Shown piece after piece: positions 8,301-18,034 of a stretch of DNA of 43,320 bases. The translations under genes and the position numbers were made by a program. The number at the start of each line of letters is the position of its first letter. The stretch's first letter is position 1. Source of the stretch: Alphaproteobacteria bacterium (GTDB lineage Bacteria > Pseudomonadota > Alphaproteobacteria > Sphingomonadales > SMXR01); the NCBI GenBank assembly GCA_004356215.1, contig SMXR01000032.1:1-43320 (forward strand). The letters run 5' to 3'. A model generated the notes under the pieces. The model saw only the letters and a program-made list of their open reading frames with translations, was not told the DNA's origin and did no database searches.

Positions 8301-11300
8301 ATGAAACTTACACGTTCAAGTCTGGCAAATCCTGCGGTGGTCGCGGTTATCGCCGCTGTCCTGTTGCTTATGGGGGTGGTTACCCTTTTCAAACTGCCGG
8401 TGCAATTGTTACCGAATGTCGAAAAATCCTTCATCACGGTATTTACCCAGTGGCGATCCGCCGCCCCCAGCGAGATTGAATCAGAAATTACCGACCAACT
8501 TGAAGAAGTTCTTCTGGGCATCCCGGGCCTGGAAGAAATGACCAGCACCTCTTCCGCCGGGTTCAGTTTTATTGGCCTGAAGTTTGGTATAGAAGCCAAC
8601 CAGACGCAAAACCTGATCGAAGTGATCAGCCGCATGAACCGGCTGAAACCGCTGCCCGCGGACGCCGACCCGCCGCAGGTTTTCCTTGGCAATTTCGGCG
8701 ATGATTCCCAAGCCTTGATGTGGTTTTTTGTCCAGATGTTGCCGGGCGAAGAACGCAACCCGGTAGCACTTTATGATTATTTTGAAAATGTCATTGTTCC
8801 TCAAATCGAACAGATTCCAGGAGTGACCGGATCCAACCTTTATTCCAGTTGGGGCACCGGGCAGGAATTGCAAATCATAATCGACCCCTACAAGGTTGCC
8901 GCCCTTGGGATAGACCTGACAGAGGTAGCGTTGCGGGCCAGCCGCTCCTCAGATATTTCCGGCGGCTTTCTGGATGTCGGCCGCCGTCAGTATGCGCTGA
9001 GGTTCAAAGGCAAGTTCGAGGCTGATACTCTGCCAAACTTGGTTATTGCTTTTCGCAATGGCCTGCCGATTTATCTATCTGAAGTGGCGACCATCAATGT
9101 TGGCCCGGGGCGGCCTTCGGGGGTTATTTACCAGAATGGCAACCTGGCTTTTGCCTTCCAGTTATTGAAAGACAAAAACACCAACGTGCTGAAGACCCTG
9201 AAGGCAGTGAAGGCCAAGGCCAATGAATTAAATGAAACGGTTTTGAAGAACAAAGGTTTGTTCATGGCCCGGTCCTACGATCCTTCGGTCTTTATCAATC
9301 GGGCAATAAATCTTTTAAGCGGCAATCTGGCTTTGGGACTAATGTTTGCGATTGGAATTTTGTGGTGGTTTCTGCGTGAGAAAAAAGCTGTCGCAATTAT
9401 CACCCTGGCGGTACCGATCTCGCTGATGACCACGATTATTGTGCTGGGCCTGTTGGGGCGCAGTATTAATGTCATCACCCTGGCCGGTCTGGCTTTTGCC
9501 ACCGGCCTGATCATGGATGCGGCAATTGTGGTGATGGAGAATATTGTCCGCCACCGCGAAAAGAAAATTGCAAAAGAAGAGGCCAGCGACAAAGGCGCAA
9601 CCCAGGTCTGGGGGGCATTGCTGGCTTCAACCACGACAACAGTGATCATATTCCTACCGGTCATGTTCCTGGAAGATGTAGAAGGTCAACTGTTTATGGA
9701 TCTGGCATTAACCATGGCTATCAGCGTATCAGTTTCTCTTATTACCGCGATGACAATCCTGCCAACGATCTCCGCAAAATGGCTGACGGGCATCCCCAAT
9801 GTTGATCTTCATGCCCGGTTCTGGGACGGGATAACCGGAAAACTTATGTCCCTGACGAATACCAGAAAAAAACAAATCGGCTGGATCGGCGGGTTGATGA
9901 GCATTTCAATCGCCCTGACAATTTTCCTGATGCCCAGCATGGATTACCTGCCGACGCTGAAGGATGACCGGGTAGATGCTTTTTTCCTGGCGCCGCCAGG
10001 GATAACCACCAAGGCTTTGGATGAAGAGCTTGCCAAGCCGATCATGGAAAGATTGAGCCCCTATATGTCCGGGGAAAAGGAACCGAAACTGGAAAATTAT
10101 TATTTTGCCTCGTTCGGATCGGCTTTCGTTTTTATGGGCGTGCGGGCGGAAGATGAAAATCAGGTCGGCGAGCTTGAGCGCATTATGCGTGAGGAAATTA
10201 CGGTCGATTTTCCCGACACCTTTGCTTTTGTTCAACGGGCCAACCTATTTGGAGGATTTAGTTCCTCTGGCAGCATACTTGTCCATATGCAATCGGCTGA
10301 CCAGGAGGCCTTGAAAGAAGCAGCCATTACCGGCATGGAGATTATGCGTCAAAAATTTCCTGGCGCCAATGTCAATGCCAACCCCAATCCATTCAGCACA
10401 TCGCCTGAAATTCAATTGCAACCAAACGATCGCCAAATCACAGAAGTTGGCTGGACCCGGCGCAGCCTTGGCAGTATTGTGCAAATTTTAGGGGACGGTC
10501 TGTGGCTGGGTGAACATTTTGACGGCGAAACCCGCCTTGATATTATCCTCAAATCACAAACCTTGCCGGATCCCGAAACCATCGTTTCAATCCCGGTCGC
10601 CACCCCCCGGGCCGGGGTCGTTACCCTGGGTAATCTGGTCGAATTTAAACGTGTCGCCGGGCCCCAGCAAATCCAGCGCGTAAACGGCCGGCGGACAACC
10701 ACCCTGGTCATTAATCCTCCTGATGGGCTGGCTTTGGAAGAAGTCCTTGAGGTTTTACAGGAAGAGGTAGAGCCTGAGCTGATAGCAATGTTACCCGCTG
10801 ATGCTAATATAACCTATGGCGGCAGCGCCGATGACCTGGGCCGGGCGGTAAACACATTGTTGAACAATTTCCTGCTGGCTTTCTTTTTACTGTTTATGAT
10901 TATGGCCGCCCTGTTCCGGTCTTTGAAGGATAGCTTTCTGGTGCTTATTTCGGTGCCGTTAGCGACCGTTGGCGGTGTCGCTGCTCTTAAAATTCTAAAC
11001 TTAATTTCATTCCAGGCCATGGATCTGCTGGCGATGATCGGGTTTGTTATCCTCCTCGGTCTGGTGGTTAACAACGCCATTTTGCTTGTGGTGCAAACCC
11101 GGCGCAGCCAAGCCCGCGGCCTGGATTTGCAAAATGCAATCAAACGTGCACTGCGGTTGCGCTTGCGGCCGATTTTCATGAGTACCCTGACCAGCATTTT
11201 CGGCATGATGCCGCTGCTACTTTTTCCGGGCGAGGGCAGTGTCATTTACCGCGGCATGGCGGCGGTGATTGTCGGCGGTATGAGTGTCTCAACGATATTT

Positions 11301-11411
11301 ACGCTGTTGTTACTGCCTTCACTGCTGCAGATCGCCGGGGCCAGCCATCACGACACCGAATTCAGTTTTTGGAAAATGAAAAACTGGAGAAAATCGGCAC
11401 CCGCTGAATAA
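8301..11411 (+). CDS. RND-family efflux permease, first copy
   Basis: Inner-membrane proton-driven exporter of the resistance-nodulation-division superfamily, 1036 residues, the usual length. It has an N-terminal TM helix (about 12-31), a first porter domain, TM2-6 (about 335-480), a TM near 530, a second porter domain and TM8-12 (about 870-1010). TM4 reads GLIMDAAIVVMENI: Asp406 is kept, but the next position, Asp in AcrB-type pumps, is Ala407. TM10 reads LVVNNAILLV, with Asn924 where AcrB has Lys940. Its closest relative in the window is the next gene; the two start with MKLT and keep their motifs in register. The adaptor follows the pair; no TolC-type channel is present. Substrate unknown. 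Confidence 0.9.
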   Translation: MKLTRSSLANPAVVAVIAAVLLLMGVVTLFKLPVQLLPNVEKSFITVFTQWRSAAPSEIESEITDQLEEVLLGIPGLEEMTSTSSAGFSFIGLKFGIEANQTQNLIEVISRMNRLKPLPADADPPQVFLGNFGDDSQALMWFFVQMLPGEERNPVALYDYFENVIVPQIEQIPGVTGSNLYSSWGTGQELQIIIDPYKVAALGIDLTEVALRASRSSDISGGFLDVGRRQYALRFKGKFEADTLPNLVIAFRNGLPIYLSEVATINVGPGRPSGVIYQNGNLAFAFQLLKDKNTNVLKTLKAVKAKANELNETVLKNKGLFMARSYDPSVFINRAINLLSGNLALGLMFAIGILWWFLREKKAVAIITLAVPISLMTTIIVLGLLGRSINVITLAGLAFATGLIMDAAIVVMENIVRHREKKIAKEEASDKGATQVWGALLASTTTTVIIFLPVMFLEDVEGQLFMDLALTMAISVSVSLITAMTILPTISAKWLTGIPNVDLHARFWDGITGKLMSLTNTRKKQIGWIGGLMSISIALTIFLMPSMDYLPTLKDDRVDAFFLAPPGITTKALDEELAKPIMERLSPYMSGEKEPKLENYYFASFGSAFVFMGVRAEDENQVGELERIMREEITVDFPDTFAFVQRANLFGGFSSSGSILVHMQSADQEALKEAAITGMEIMRQKFPGANVNANPNPFSTSPEIQLQPNDRQITEVGWTRRSLGSIVQILGDGLWLGEHFDGETRLDIILKSQTLPDPETIVSIPVATPRAGVVTLGNLVEFKRVAGPQQIQRVNGRRTTTLVINPPDGLALEEVLEVLQEEVEPELIAMLPADANITYGGSADDLGRAVNTLLNNFLLAFFLLFMIMAALFRSLKDSFLVLISVPLATVGGVAALKILNLISFQAMDLLAMIGFVILLGLVVNNAILLVVQTRRSQARGLDLQNAIKRALRLRLRPIFMSTLTSIFGMMPLLLFPGEGSVIYRGMAAVIVGGMSVSTIFTLLLLPSLLQIAGASHHDTEFSFWKMKNWRKSAPAE

Positions 11412-11574
11412 CCTCATTGTCTAATCTTGAGAGTAACCTGTCATTTATCGCAGGAATGCCACAAACCATCGCATTTGAGTTTTTTATCCCGATATAAAAA
11501 TATAAGCAAAGGGTTAGCCCTAAGCGGCACGTATAATTAAAAAATAACAAAACAAGACACGACAGGGGACATCG

Positions 11575-14500
11575 ATGAAACTCACCCAAAACAGTTTGAA
11601 AAATCCTTCAGCGGTTGCTGTAGTCGCCGCCATAATTTTGTTATTGGGGGTGTTTTCCCTGTTTAAGCTGCCGGTGCAGTTGTTCCCTAATATCGAACAG
11701 CCGCAAATCGGTATTCAGACCTTTTGGCGTTCCGCCGCCCCTTCTGAGATGGAATCAGAGATCGTCAAGCCGCTCGAAGAAGTGATGCAAGGTATTCCTG
11801 GCCTGGAGGAAATGCGCACCTTTTCCAACCAGGGCTCGTCCTGGGTTAATCTGGAATTTTCCCTTGAAGCCGATATGGACAAAGCAATGCTGGAAGTGAT
11901 CAGCCGGCTTAACCGGCTGCCACCGATGCCGGCGGATTCCACCCCACCCACTGTTATGTTTGGCGGCTTTGGCGGCGCCAACGAATCCTTGATCTGGTAT
12001 TTTGCCCAGAATCTGGAAGGCGACGAACCTTTATCGCCCGCCAAGCTGCAATTCCTGAGTGATTACGTTGCTCCCCGGCTGGAAGCCATTGAAGGGGTGG
12101 CGGGTGTCAATATACAGGATTACACCAGCAACGGTGATCAGCTTCAAATAATTTTTGACCCTTATCTGGCCGCCGACCTTGGCATCGATATAACCAACAT
12201 TGCCGGGCGCGTAGGCCGCACGGCTGATGTTTCAGGCGGTATCATGGATGTCGGAAAACGACAGTATACGCTGCGCTTCAAGGGCGGGTACAACCCCGAA
12301 CAGCTGTTGGGAATTATCCTTGATACCCGCAACGGCCAGCCGATCCGGCTTGGCGATATCGCCACCGTAAAAATTGGCGATGGCCGCCAGACCGGTTTTG
12401 GTTACCAGAATGGCCGTCCGGCGGTTGGTTTCCAGATTTTGAAAGCATCCGGGGCAAACGTTTTGACCACCCTTGCTGAAGTCAAGGCAACCATCGAAGA
12501 GCTGAACCAGACCATATTGCCGGCCCAGGGGCTGCAAATGGATAAATCGTTCGACCCATCTGTTTTTATCAAACGCGCGATTAATATGCTAAGCGGCAAC
12601 CTGGCGCTTGGTATTATGCTGGCGATTGGCGCCTTGTGGTGGTTCCTGCGCCAGATGCGCGCGACACTTTTAATCGCCCTGGCTATTCCGGTTTCGATCC
12701 TGGCCACCTTTGTGGTGTTGGGCATGGCCGGACGCTCGTTTAATGTTATCTCGCTGGCCGGGCTCGCTTTTGCCACCGGCATGGTTTTGGATGCGGCCAT
12801 TATTGTCCTGGAAAATATTGTCAGGCTGCGTGAAAACAAAGTGGCCAACAATGAAGCCTGTGACAAGGGCGCCACCCAGGTGTGGGGAGCTTTGCTGGCT
12901 TCAACCGCTACCACGGTCGCCATCTTTATCCCGGTGATTTTCATGAAAGGCGTTGAAGGCCAGCTTTTTGCAGACCTGGCGCTGACGATCGCGATTGCGG
13001 TCTCTATTTCATTATTTGTTGCCGTGACAATCCTGCCCGCCGCGGCCAGCCGGTGGTTGCCTAAACTGCCTGCGAGCAACCTTCGCCGCGAACGCTGGAA
13101 TAAATTGGCTAATCGCATTATTTCGCTAACCGGGCGGGGCTGGAAACGCTTTGCCTGGATCGGTGGCCTTTTGACGGTACCGGTAATCATTACTTTCCTG
13201 ATTTTGCCGCCGCTGAATTACCTGCCGCCGGTGAAACGGGACGCGGTTGACGGCTTTTTCTCATTCCCCTCTGGCATAAATGCCGCGACCATGGACCGCG
13301 AGGTCGCCAAGGTGATCGTTGAACGCCTTGACCCCTATCTGAAGGGCGAAAAAGAACCAGCGCTGTTGAACTATTATCTTTTGACCTGGCCGGGCTCAAA
13401 CGGTGCCGGGGTGGGCATCCGTCCCAAGGACATGACCCGGATCAAGGAGCTTGAAGACATTGTAAATAATGAAATTCTGGCAGGGTTCCCTGATGTTGTC
13501 GCCTTTGCCCAGCAGGGCAACCTGTTTGGCGGTTTTGGCGGCAGCGAAAACATTCAGGTTCATATCCAGTCAGCGGATATGGAAGCCGTCAAGGAAGCCG
13601 CGTTGCAGGGTTTACAGATTATCAGGTCGACATTCCCAGGCGCCAATGTCCAGGCCAACCCGGATCCAAACATTGTTGCCCCGGTCTTGCAACTAACCCC
13701 CAAGGACGACCGCATCAATGAGATTGGCTGGAACCGTACCCAAACCGCACAAGTGGTTCAGGCGTTGGGCAATGGCCTGTGGCTGGGGGAACATTTTGAT
13801 GGGGAAAACCGGCTCGACATTATTTTAAAAGCCACGACCTGGGATACCCCTGAAGCGCTGGAAAGCATTCCACTCGCCACCCCGTCCGGGGCGGTGGTGC
13901 CGTTGTCCAACCTGGTGGACGTCACCCGGACGGTTGGGCCAACCTTTATCCAGCGGGTCGAAGGGCGCCGGACCTTTACCTTGAATTTTAATCCCCCCGA
14001 TGGCATGCCCCTTGAAGAGGCTCTGGCCATCATGAAAAAGGATGTTGAGCCGCAAATCCGGGCCATCCTTCCCTCTGATGGCACCATTACCTATGGCGGC
14101 AGCGCCGATGCCCTGGACCGGGCGGTTACCTCGCTGGGCCTTAACTTTATTATTGCATTGGGTTTGCTGTTCATGATTATGGCCGCCCTGTTTCGCTCAG
14201 TGAAAGATTCCTTCCTGGTGTTGATTTCGATCCCGCTGGCCACCGTTGGCGGGGTTGCCGCGATCCAGATTTTGAACCTGTTCACATTCCAGCCGTTGGA
14301 TTTGCTGACCATGATCGGGTTTATCATCCTGCTGGGGCTGGTGGTTAACAACGCCATCCTGCTGGTGATGCAAACCCGGGCCGGACAGCGCAAAGGCCTG
14401 ACCGCGACCGAAGGCGTCCGCGAAGCCTTGAAATTACGGCTGCGGCCAATTTTCATGAGCACCACGACCAGCCTCTTGGGCATGCTGCCGCTGCTTCTTA

Positions 14501-14688
14501 TCCCCAGTGTCGGCAGCGCCATTTATCGCGGCATGGCGGCAGCGATAGTTGGCGGCATGAGCGTTTCCACCATATTCACGTTGATTTTGCTGCCCAGTCT
14601 GTTGCAGATGGAAAGGCAGGATTTCCGGTATGCCTTCAACAAAATTTTCAGGCGTGGCGCGGCTTACAAGGGCCAGCCCGCAGAATAA
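11575..14688 (+). CDS. RND-family efflux permease, second (paralogous) copy
   Basis: A 1037-residue paralogue of the preceding permease, with the same topology and long shared stretches such as LFKLPVQL, RSAAPSE, SGNLALG and GLAFATG. It carries the same substitutions: TM4 has Asp406 followed by Ala407 (TGMVLDAAIIVLENI) and TM10 has Asn925 at the AcrB Lys940 position (LVVNNAILLVMQ). The pair presumably arose by tandem duplication and, like MdtBC-type systems, may form a heterotrimer; this is inference. A 163-nt gap separates the copies and contains TATAAT at about 11532, so the second copy could have its own promoter, although no good -35 is seen. The gene ends in a 9-bp triple repeat. Confidence 0.9.
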   Translation: MKLTQNSLKNPSAVAVVAAIILLLGVFSLFKLPVQLFPNIEQPQIGIQTFWRSAAPSEMESEIVKPLEEVMQGIPGLEEMRTFSNQGSSWVNLEFSLEADMDKAMLEVISRLNRLPPMPADSTPPTVMFGGFGGANESLIWYFAQNLEGDEPLSPAKLQFLSDYVAPRLEAIEGVAGVNIQDYTSNGDQLQIIFDPYLAADLGIDITNIAGRVGRTADVSGGIMDVGKRQYTLRFKGGYNPEQLLGIILDTRNGQPIRLGDIATVKIGDGRQTGFGYQNGRPAVGFQILKASGANVLTTLAEVKATIEELNQTILPAQGLQMDKSFDPSVFIKRAINMLSGNLALGIMLAIGALWWFLRQMRATLLIALAIPVSILATFVVLGMAGRSFNVISLAGLAFATGMVLDAAIIVLENIVRLRENKVANNEACDKGATQVWGALLASTATTVAIFIPVIFMKGVEGQLFADLALTIAIAVSISLFVAVTILPAAASRWLPKLPASNLRRERWNKLANRIISLTGRGWKRFAWIGGLLTVPVIITFLILPPLNYLPPVKRDAVDGFFSFPSGINAATMDREVAKVIVERLDPYLKGEKEPALLNYYLLTWPGSNGAGVGIRPKDMTRIKELEDIVNNEILAGFPDVVAFAQQGNLFGGFGGSENIQVHIQSADMEAVKEAALQGLQIIRSTFPGANVQANPDPNIVAPVLQLTPKDDRINEIGWNRTQTAQVVQALGNGLWLGEHFDGENRLDIILKATTWDTPEALESIPLATPSGAVVPLSNLVDVTRTVGPTFIQRVEGRRTFTLNFNPPDGMPLEEALAIMKKDVEPQIRAILPSDGTITYGGSADALDRAVTSLGLNFIIALGLLFMIMAALFRSVKDSFLVLISIPLATVGGVAAIQILNLFTFQPLDLLTMIGFIILLGLVVNNAILLVMQTRAGQRKGLTATEGVREALKLRLRPIFMSTTTSLLGMLPLLLIPSVGSAIYRGMAAAIVGGMSVSTIFTLILLPSLLQMERQDFRYAFNKIFRRGAAYKGQPAE

Positions 14689-14708
14689 GAAGAATAAGCA
14701 GAATAATT
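14682..14708 (+). repeat. Three tandem 9-bp units over the RND stop codon
   Basis: AGAATAAGA, AGAATAAGC and AGAATAATT follow each other at 14682, 14691 and 14700. Each unit carries an in-frame TAA, so the permease ends with three successive in-frame stops. This looks like a small slippage expansion. Confidence 0.7.
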
Positions 14709-14758
14709 GGAAAAAACCGGTAAACCCCCTATATTGGGAAAAGTGAAGGATTGATAAA

Positions 14759-15778
14759 ATGAAAACACTGGCTTTAAAATGGATTTTGGCGCTGGCTCTG
14801 GTTTTGAGCTTTGGCTTGGAAGCCGCAGCCCAGCAGGGCGAACCGCCGCCGGCCAGGGTGGTGACCGTTGAAATTCAAAAACGCTTGCTGGTGCCACAAA
14901 TGCAGGTGCCAGGAACCGTTGTCAGTAAAAACGATTCACGCATTTCAGCTGAAATTACAGGCCGCATTATGGCCATCGCCGAGGTCGGCGACACTTTTAT
15001 TGCGGGTGATGTCATTGCCCGGATTGATGACCGCTTTTATCTCGCCCAGGTCAAGCGGATGGAAGCTGATCTTAGGCAGAAGAACCAGAATTTGAGCCGG
15101 ATTGAGGAATTGACATCCTCGCAATTTTCTTCGGTTAGCAACCTGGAACTGGCCACCGCCGACCGGGATATTGCCGAGGCCACACTGGACCAGGCCAAGT
15201 ACGACCTGGAACGCACCAAAATCCGGGCGCCGTTCTCCGGTGTTGTGGTTGAACGCCTGAGCCAGGCTGGTGAATATGCCACGGTAGGCACTGTGATTGT
15301 CCGGCTGGTTGACACCCATAACATTGAAATTTCAGCCCGTGTCCCGATCTCTTCTGCGCCGTATCTCGAAGACTTGGCCGAGGTTTTTGTCTCCGAAGGT
15401 TTGGACGGATTAAAACTGCCAGTACGCGCGGTGGTGCCGGTCGGTGATGAACGTTCACGGATGATGGAAATTCGCATTTCACTTTCAGAAGGCAACTGGG
15501 TTGTCGGTACTGCGGTGAAGGTGGATATACCTTCCGGTCCTGCCCTGGAAGTTCTGGCGGTGCCCCGTGATGCCCTGATTTTGCGCTCCAACAATATTTA
15601 CCTGTTTACCGTCGATGCCGACAACATCGCCAAGCGGATTTCGATCCGGATCGGTGCCGCCAGCGGCGATTACGTTGAAGTGATCGGCGATGTTCCCGAA
15701 GGGGTTCAGGTGGTGGTGCGCGGCGGCGAACGCCTGCGTGAAGGTCAAAAGGTTGCGGCGCTGGGCGATAACCTTTAA
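14759..15778 (+). CDS. RND periplasmic adaptor (membrane fusion protein)
   Basis: Links the inner-membrane RND permease to an outer-membrane channel. It has 339 residues with an N-terminal signal peptide (hydrophobic stretch at about 5-24, likely cut after EAAA). A barrel-sandwich (lipoyl-like) half precedes a short coiled-coil hairpin at about residues 98-145 (MEADLRQKNQNLSRIEEL region). The returning half-motif TKIRAPFSGVVVERL follows, then beta-barrel and membrane-proximal domains (AVPRDALIL). It starts 70 nt after the second permease, so it is probably in the same transcript. The permease-permease-adaptor order is less common than adaptor first. No outer-membrane factor gene is present, so an unlinked TolC-like channel would be needed. 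Confidence 0.9.
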   Translation: MKTLALKWILALALVLSFGLEAAAQQGEPPPARVVTVEIQKRLLVPQMQVPGTVVSKNDSRISAEITGRIMAIAEVGDTFIAGDVIARIDDRFYLAQVKRMEADLRQKNQNLSRIEELTSSQFSSVSNLELATADRDIAEATLDQAKYDLERTKIRAPFSGVVVERLSQAGEYATVGTVIVRLVDTHNIEISARVPISSAPYLEDLAEVFVSEGLDGLKLPVRAVVPVGDERSRMMEIRISLSEGNWVVGTAVKVDIPSGPALEVLAVPRDALILRSNNIYLFTVDADNIAKRISIRIGAASGDYVEVIGDVPEGVQVVVRGGERLREGQKVAALGDNL

Positions 15779-15860
15779 CATTTTCCTGGATATTTGAACA
15801 ACCGGCTGGCTTATTCTGATCGGCCAGCCACAGGAACTTGTGGGACTTGGAGCCGGGGCA

Positions 15861-17000
15861 ATGATTTCTGAAGAGGAAACCAACCAGACAACAGACACGG
15901 CCGCGGAACTTGAAATCCCGGATTTGCTGAAATCCGGATTCTTTGAGAACAAGGCCAGGGCGTTCTGGGTTTTGCAAACCTTGGGTTGGCTGGCCTACGG
16001 GTTCTTGAGGCTTTTTAACGGTCTTGCCCAGGGCCGCGATTTTGAATACTGGAAACCGTCGGCGGTGGCCATGATCACCGGCTTTTTAATCACCCTTTTT
16101 TACCGCCAGATTTTAAGACGGATCAGAACCCGGCCTTTGCAAGTTGTGGTGTTCACGGTGATTTTCACATCTGTTTTTTTCTCGTTGATTTTTTCCGCAA
16201 TCGAGACCCTTGGCCATGTCACGTTTTATGAAATTGGCTGGACCCCGGAATTTACCGAACTTTTTGGCAACGCCATGATCGATATTTACATCCTGACCAG
16301 CTGGGCGGCGTTGTACCTGATTATCAATTATTCACTGATGATCCAGGAAGAGCGGGAAAAAGCCCTGCTGGCCACCAGCATGGCCCACCAGGCCCAACTC
16401 AAGATGCTCCGCTATCAGCTTAATCCGCATTTTTTGTTCAATACCCTGAACGCAATCTCTTCCCTGGTGCTGATCAAGAAATATGAAAAGGCCAATGGCA
16501 TGCTTGGCAAGCTGTCGTCTTTCTTGCGCTATTCGCTGGTCAACCAGCCGACCCAGAAAACCACCTTCGAGCAGGAACTTCATGCCCTGAAGCTTTACCT
16601 TGATATTGAAAAGGTCCGCTTCCAGAAGCGTCTGAAAATAGAGTTTAAAATATCCCCGGAGGCCAAGATGGCGCTGATGCCCTCATTGCTGTTGCAGCCT
16701 TTGGTCGAAAACGCCGTCAAATACGCCATCGCGCCTTCTGAAACCGGGGGTGAGATTATCGTCTCAGGCGCCTGTGAGGGTGACAACCTGATCCTGAAAG
16801 TGCGCGACAACGGTCCGGGAATGGGCAAGGAAAAGAAGACCATTTCAAACCTGTCTTCGGGCGTTGGCATTGCCAATATTAAGGCCCGCTTGACCCAGCT
16901 TTATGGAAACAAGCAAAGCTTTACCCTGAAAAATGTCAAACCCAGGGGCCTGGAGGCAAAAATCATCATCCCGTGTGAATATAAAGACAAAGGGGGTTAG
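15861..17000 (+). CDS. LytS/YehU-type sensor histidine kinase
   Basis: Membrane-bound histidine kinase of the His_kinase (LytS) family, 379 residues. An N-terminal part with about four hydrophobic segments (roughly 30-165) is followed by the kinase module. The phospho-acceptor His190 lies in LNPHFLFNTLNAIS, the N-box Asn284 in QPLVENAVKYAI, and the G-box reads DNGPGMG. The ATG at 15861, with GGAG 8 nt upstream, is preferred over a GTG at 15840. Its stop is 3 nt before the response regulator gene, so the two form a pair. It lies 82 nt downstream of the efflux adaptor on the same strand, which suggests, but does not prove, control of or by that pump. Confidence 0.92.
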   Translation: MISEEETNQTTDTAAELEIPDLLKSGFFENKARAFWVLQTLGWLAYGFLRLFNGLAQGRDFEYWKPSAVAMITGFLITLFYRQILRRIRTRPLQVVVFTVIFTSVFFSLIFSAIETLGHVTFYEIGWTPEFTELFGNAMIDIYILTSWAALYLIINYSLMIQEEREKALLATSMAHQAQLKMLRYQLNPHFLFNTLNAISSLVLIKKYEKANGMLGKLSSFLRYSLVNQPTQKTTFEQELHALKLYLDIEKVRFQKRLKIEFKISPEAKMALMPSLLLQPLVENAVKYAIAPSETGGEIIVSGACEGDNLILKVRDNGPGMGKEKKTISNLSSGVGIANIKARLTQLYGNKQSFTLKNVKPRGLEAKIIIPCEYKDKGG

Positions 17001-17003
17001 GAC

Positions 17004-17816
17004 ATGGCCACCATCAGAACAATCCTGGTCGACGACGAGCCGCTGGCCATTGAAGGCCTGGAAGTGCGCCTGAAGGCATTCAAGGATATTGAGGTCGTCG
17101 CCACCTGCCCCAATGGCAGGAAGGCTATTGAGGTTACCCGCAAGAAAAAACCCGACCTGATTTTCCTTGATATCCAGATGCCCGGCTTTGATGGCTTTGA
17201 TGTCATTCGCTCATTGATCGGCGATTTTATGCCGCTGGTGGTTTTTGTCACCGCTTTTGATCAATATGCCCTGAAGGCGTTCGAGGCCCATGCCCTGGAT
17301 TACTTGCTGAAACCGGTCGACGATGCTTTGCTCAGGCGCACCATCCAGCGCGCCAGAAAAGCGATACAGCAGCGCCGCATCATCGACCAGAACGCCAAAC
17401 TGGTGAACCTGATCGAAAGCATGGAAGATCCCCCCAAGGTGATCTTGTCGGCCATCCTCGAAGACCCGGAAGGGGTTGCCCCAAAAGATGTTTATGAACA
17501 CCATTTGAATATCAAGGACCGCGGGCGCATTACCCGGGTTGATGTCAGCGAGATTGAATATATTGATGCCGCCGGCGATTACATGTGCATCCATACCCCG
17601 GGGAAAACACATATTTTGCGGGCGACAATGAAAGAAATGGATAAACGCCTGGACCCGAAAATGTTCCAGCGCGTCCACCGCTCTGCAATCGTCAACCTTG
17701 ACCGCGTCAAGGAGCTGGTGTCGCACGCCAACGGCGAATACTTTTTGTTTTTGGAGGGTGGTGACCGGGTCAAGGTCAGCCGGTCTTATAAAAACGTCAT
17801 CGGAAGATTTTTATAA
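17004..17816 (+). CDS. LytTR-family response regulator
   Basis: A 270-residue DNA-binding response regulator. The receiver domain (about 5-120) has the acidic pair in ILVDDEP, phospho-acceptor Asp56 in LIFLDIQMPG, and the signature Lys in LLKPVDDA. A linker of about 40 residues leads to a C-terminal LytTR domain (about 165-270) with VSEIEYIDAAGDYMCIH and FQRVHRSAIVNLDRVKEL. It is the partner of the preceding LytS-type kinase. Its stop and that of rpmF on the other strand are 1 nt apart, with no terminator visible between them. LytTR regulators usually bind paired direct repeats; none were assigned here. Confidence 0.93.
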   Translation: MATIRTILVDDEPLAIEGLEVRLKAFKDIEVVATCPNGRKAIEVTRKKKPDLIFLDIQMPGFDGFDVIRSLIGDFMPLVVFVTAFDQYALKAFEAHALDYLLKPVDDALLRRTIQRARKAIQQRRIIDQNAKLVNLIESMEDPPKVILSAILEDPEGVAPKDVYEHHLNIKDRGRITRVDVSEIEYIDAAGDYMCIHTPGKTHILRATMKEMDKRLDPKMFQRVHRSAIVNLDRVKELVSHANGEYFLFLEGGDRVKVSRSYKNVIGRFL

Positions 17817-17817
17817 T

Positions 17818-18003
17818 TTAGAGGTCGCCTTTGGGCTCAACAATCTGTTTGCCCTTGTACATACCGGTCTTCAGGTCAACGTGGTGGCGCCGGACCAGTT
17901 CACCGGTGGTGGCGTCTTCCTGAAAATGCGGTTGGCCGAGTTTATCGTGCGAACGGCGCATTCCTCGCCGGGATTTGGAAATTTTTCTCTTTGGAACAGC
18001 CAT
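17818..18003 (-). CDS. rpmF: 50S ribosomal protein L32
   Basis: A 61-residue basic protein starting MAVPKRKISKSRRGMRRSH, the universal N-terminus of bL32. The C-terminal half, RRHHVDLKTGMYKGKQIVE, is the usual alphaproteobacterial form without the zinc-binding cysteines. It has its own promoter just upstream and an AAGGA ribosome site. In many bacteria rpmF is followed by plsX and fab genes; here it is instead convergent with a LytTR regulator, so that operon is broken up or located elsewhere. Confidence 0.97.
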   Translation of the reverse strand: MAVPKRKISKSRRGMRRSHDKLGQPHFQEDATTGELVRRHHVDLKTGMYKGKQIVEPKGDL

Positions 18004-18034
18004 TGCCTTATCCTTTCAGTCGTAAGCGAGGCGC

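Noticed and set aside
11513..11526. TTAGCCCTAAGCGG, also found at 32655-32668 before coq9
   Set aside because: A 14-nt match is expected by chance a few times in a window of this size, and the surroundings of the two copies differ.
12402..13190. Long minus-strand frame (262 codons) inside the second RND permease gene
   Set aside because: It is antisense to a well-conserved gene, has no recognisable domain, and similar mirror frames occur opposite suhB and pyk; it is a by-product of codon bias.
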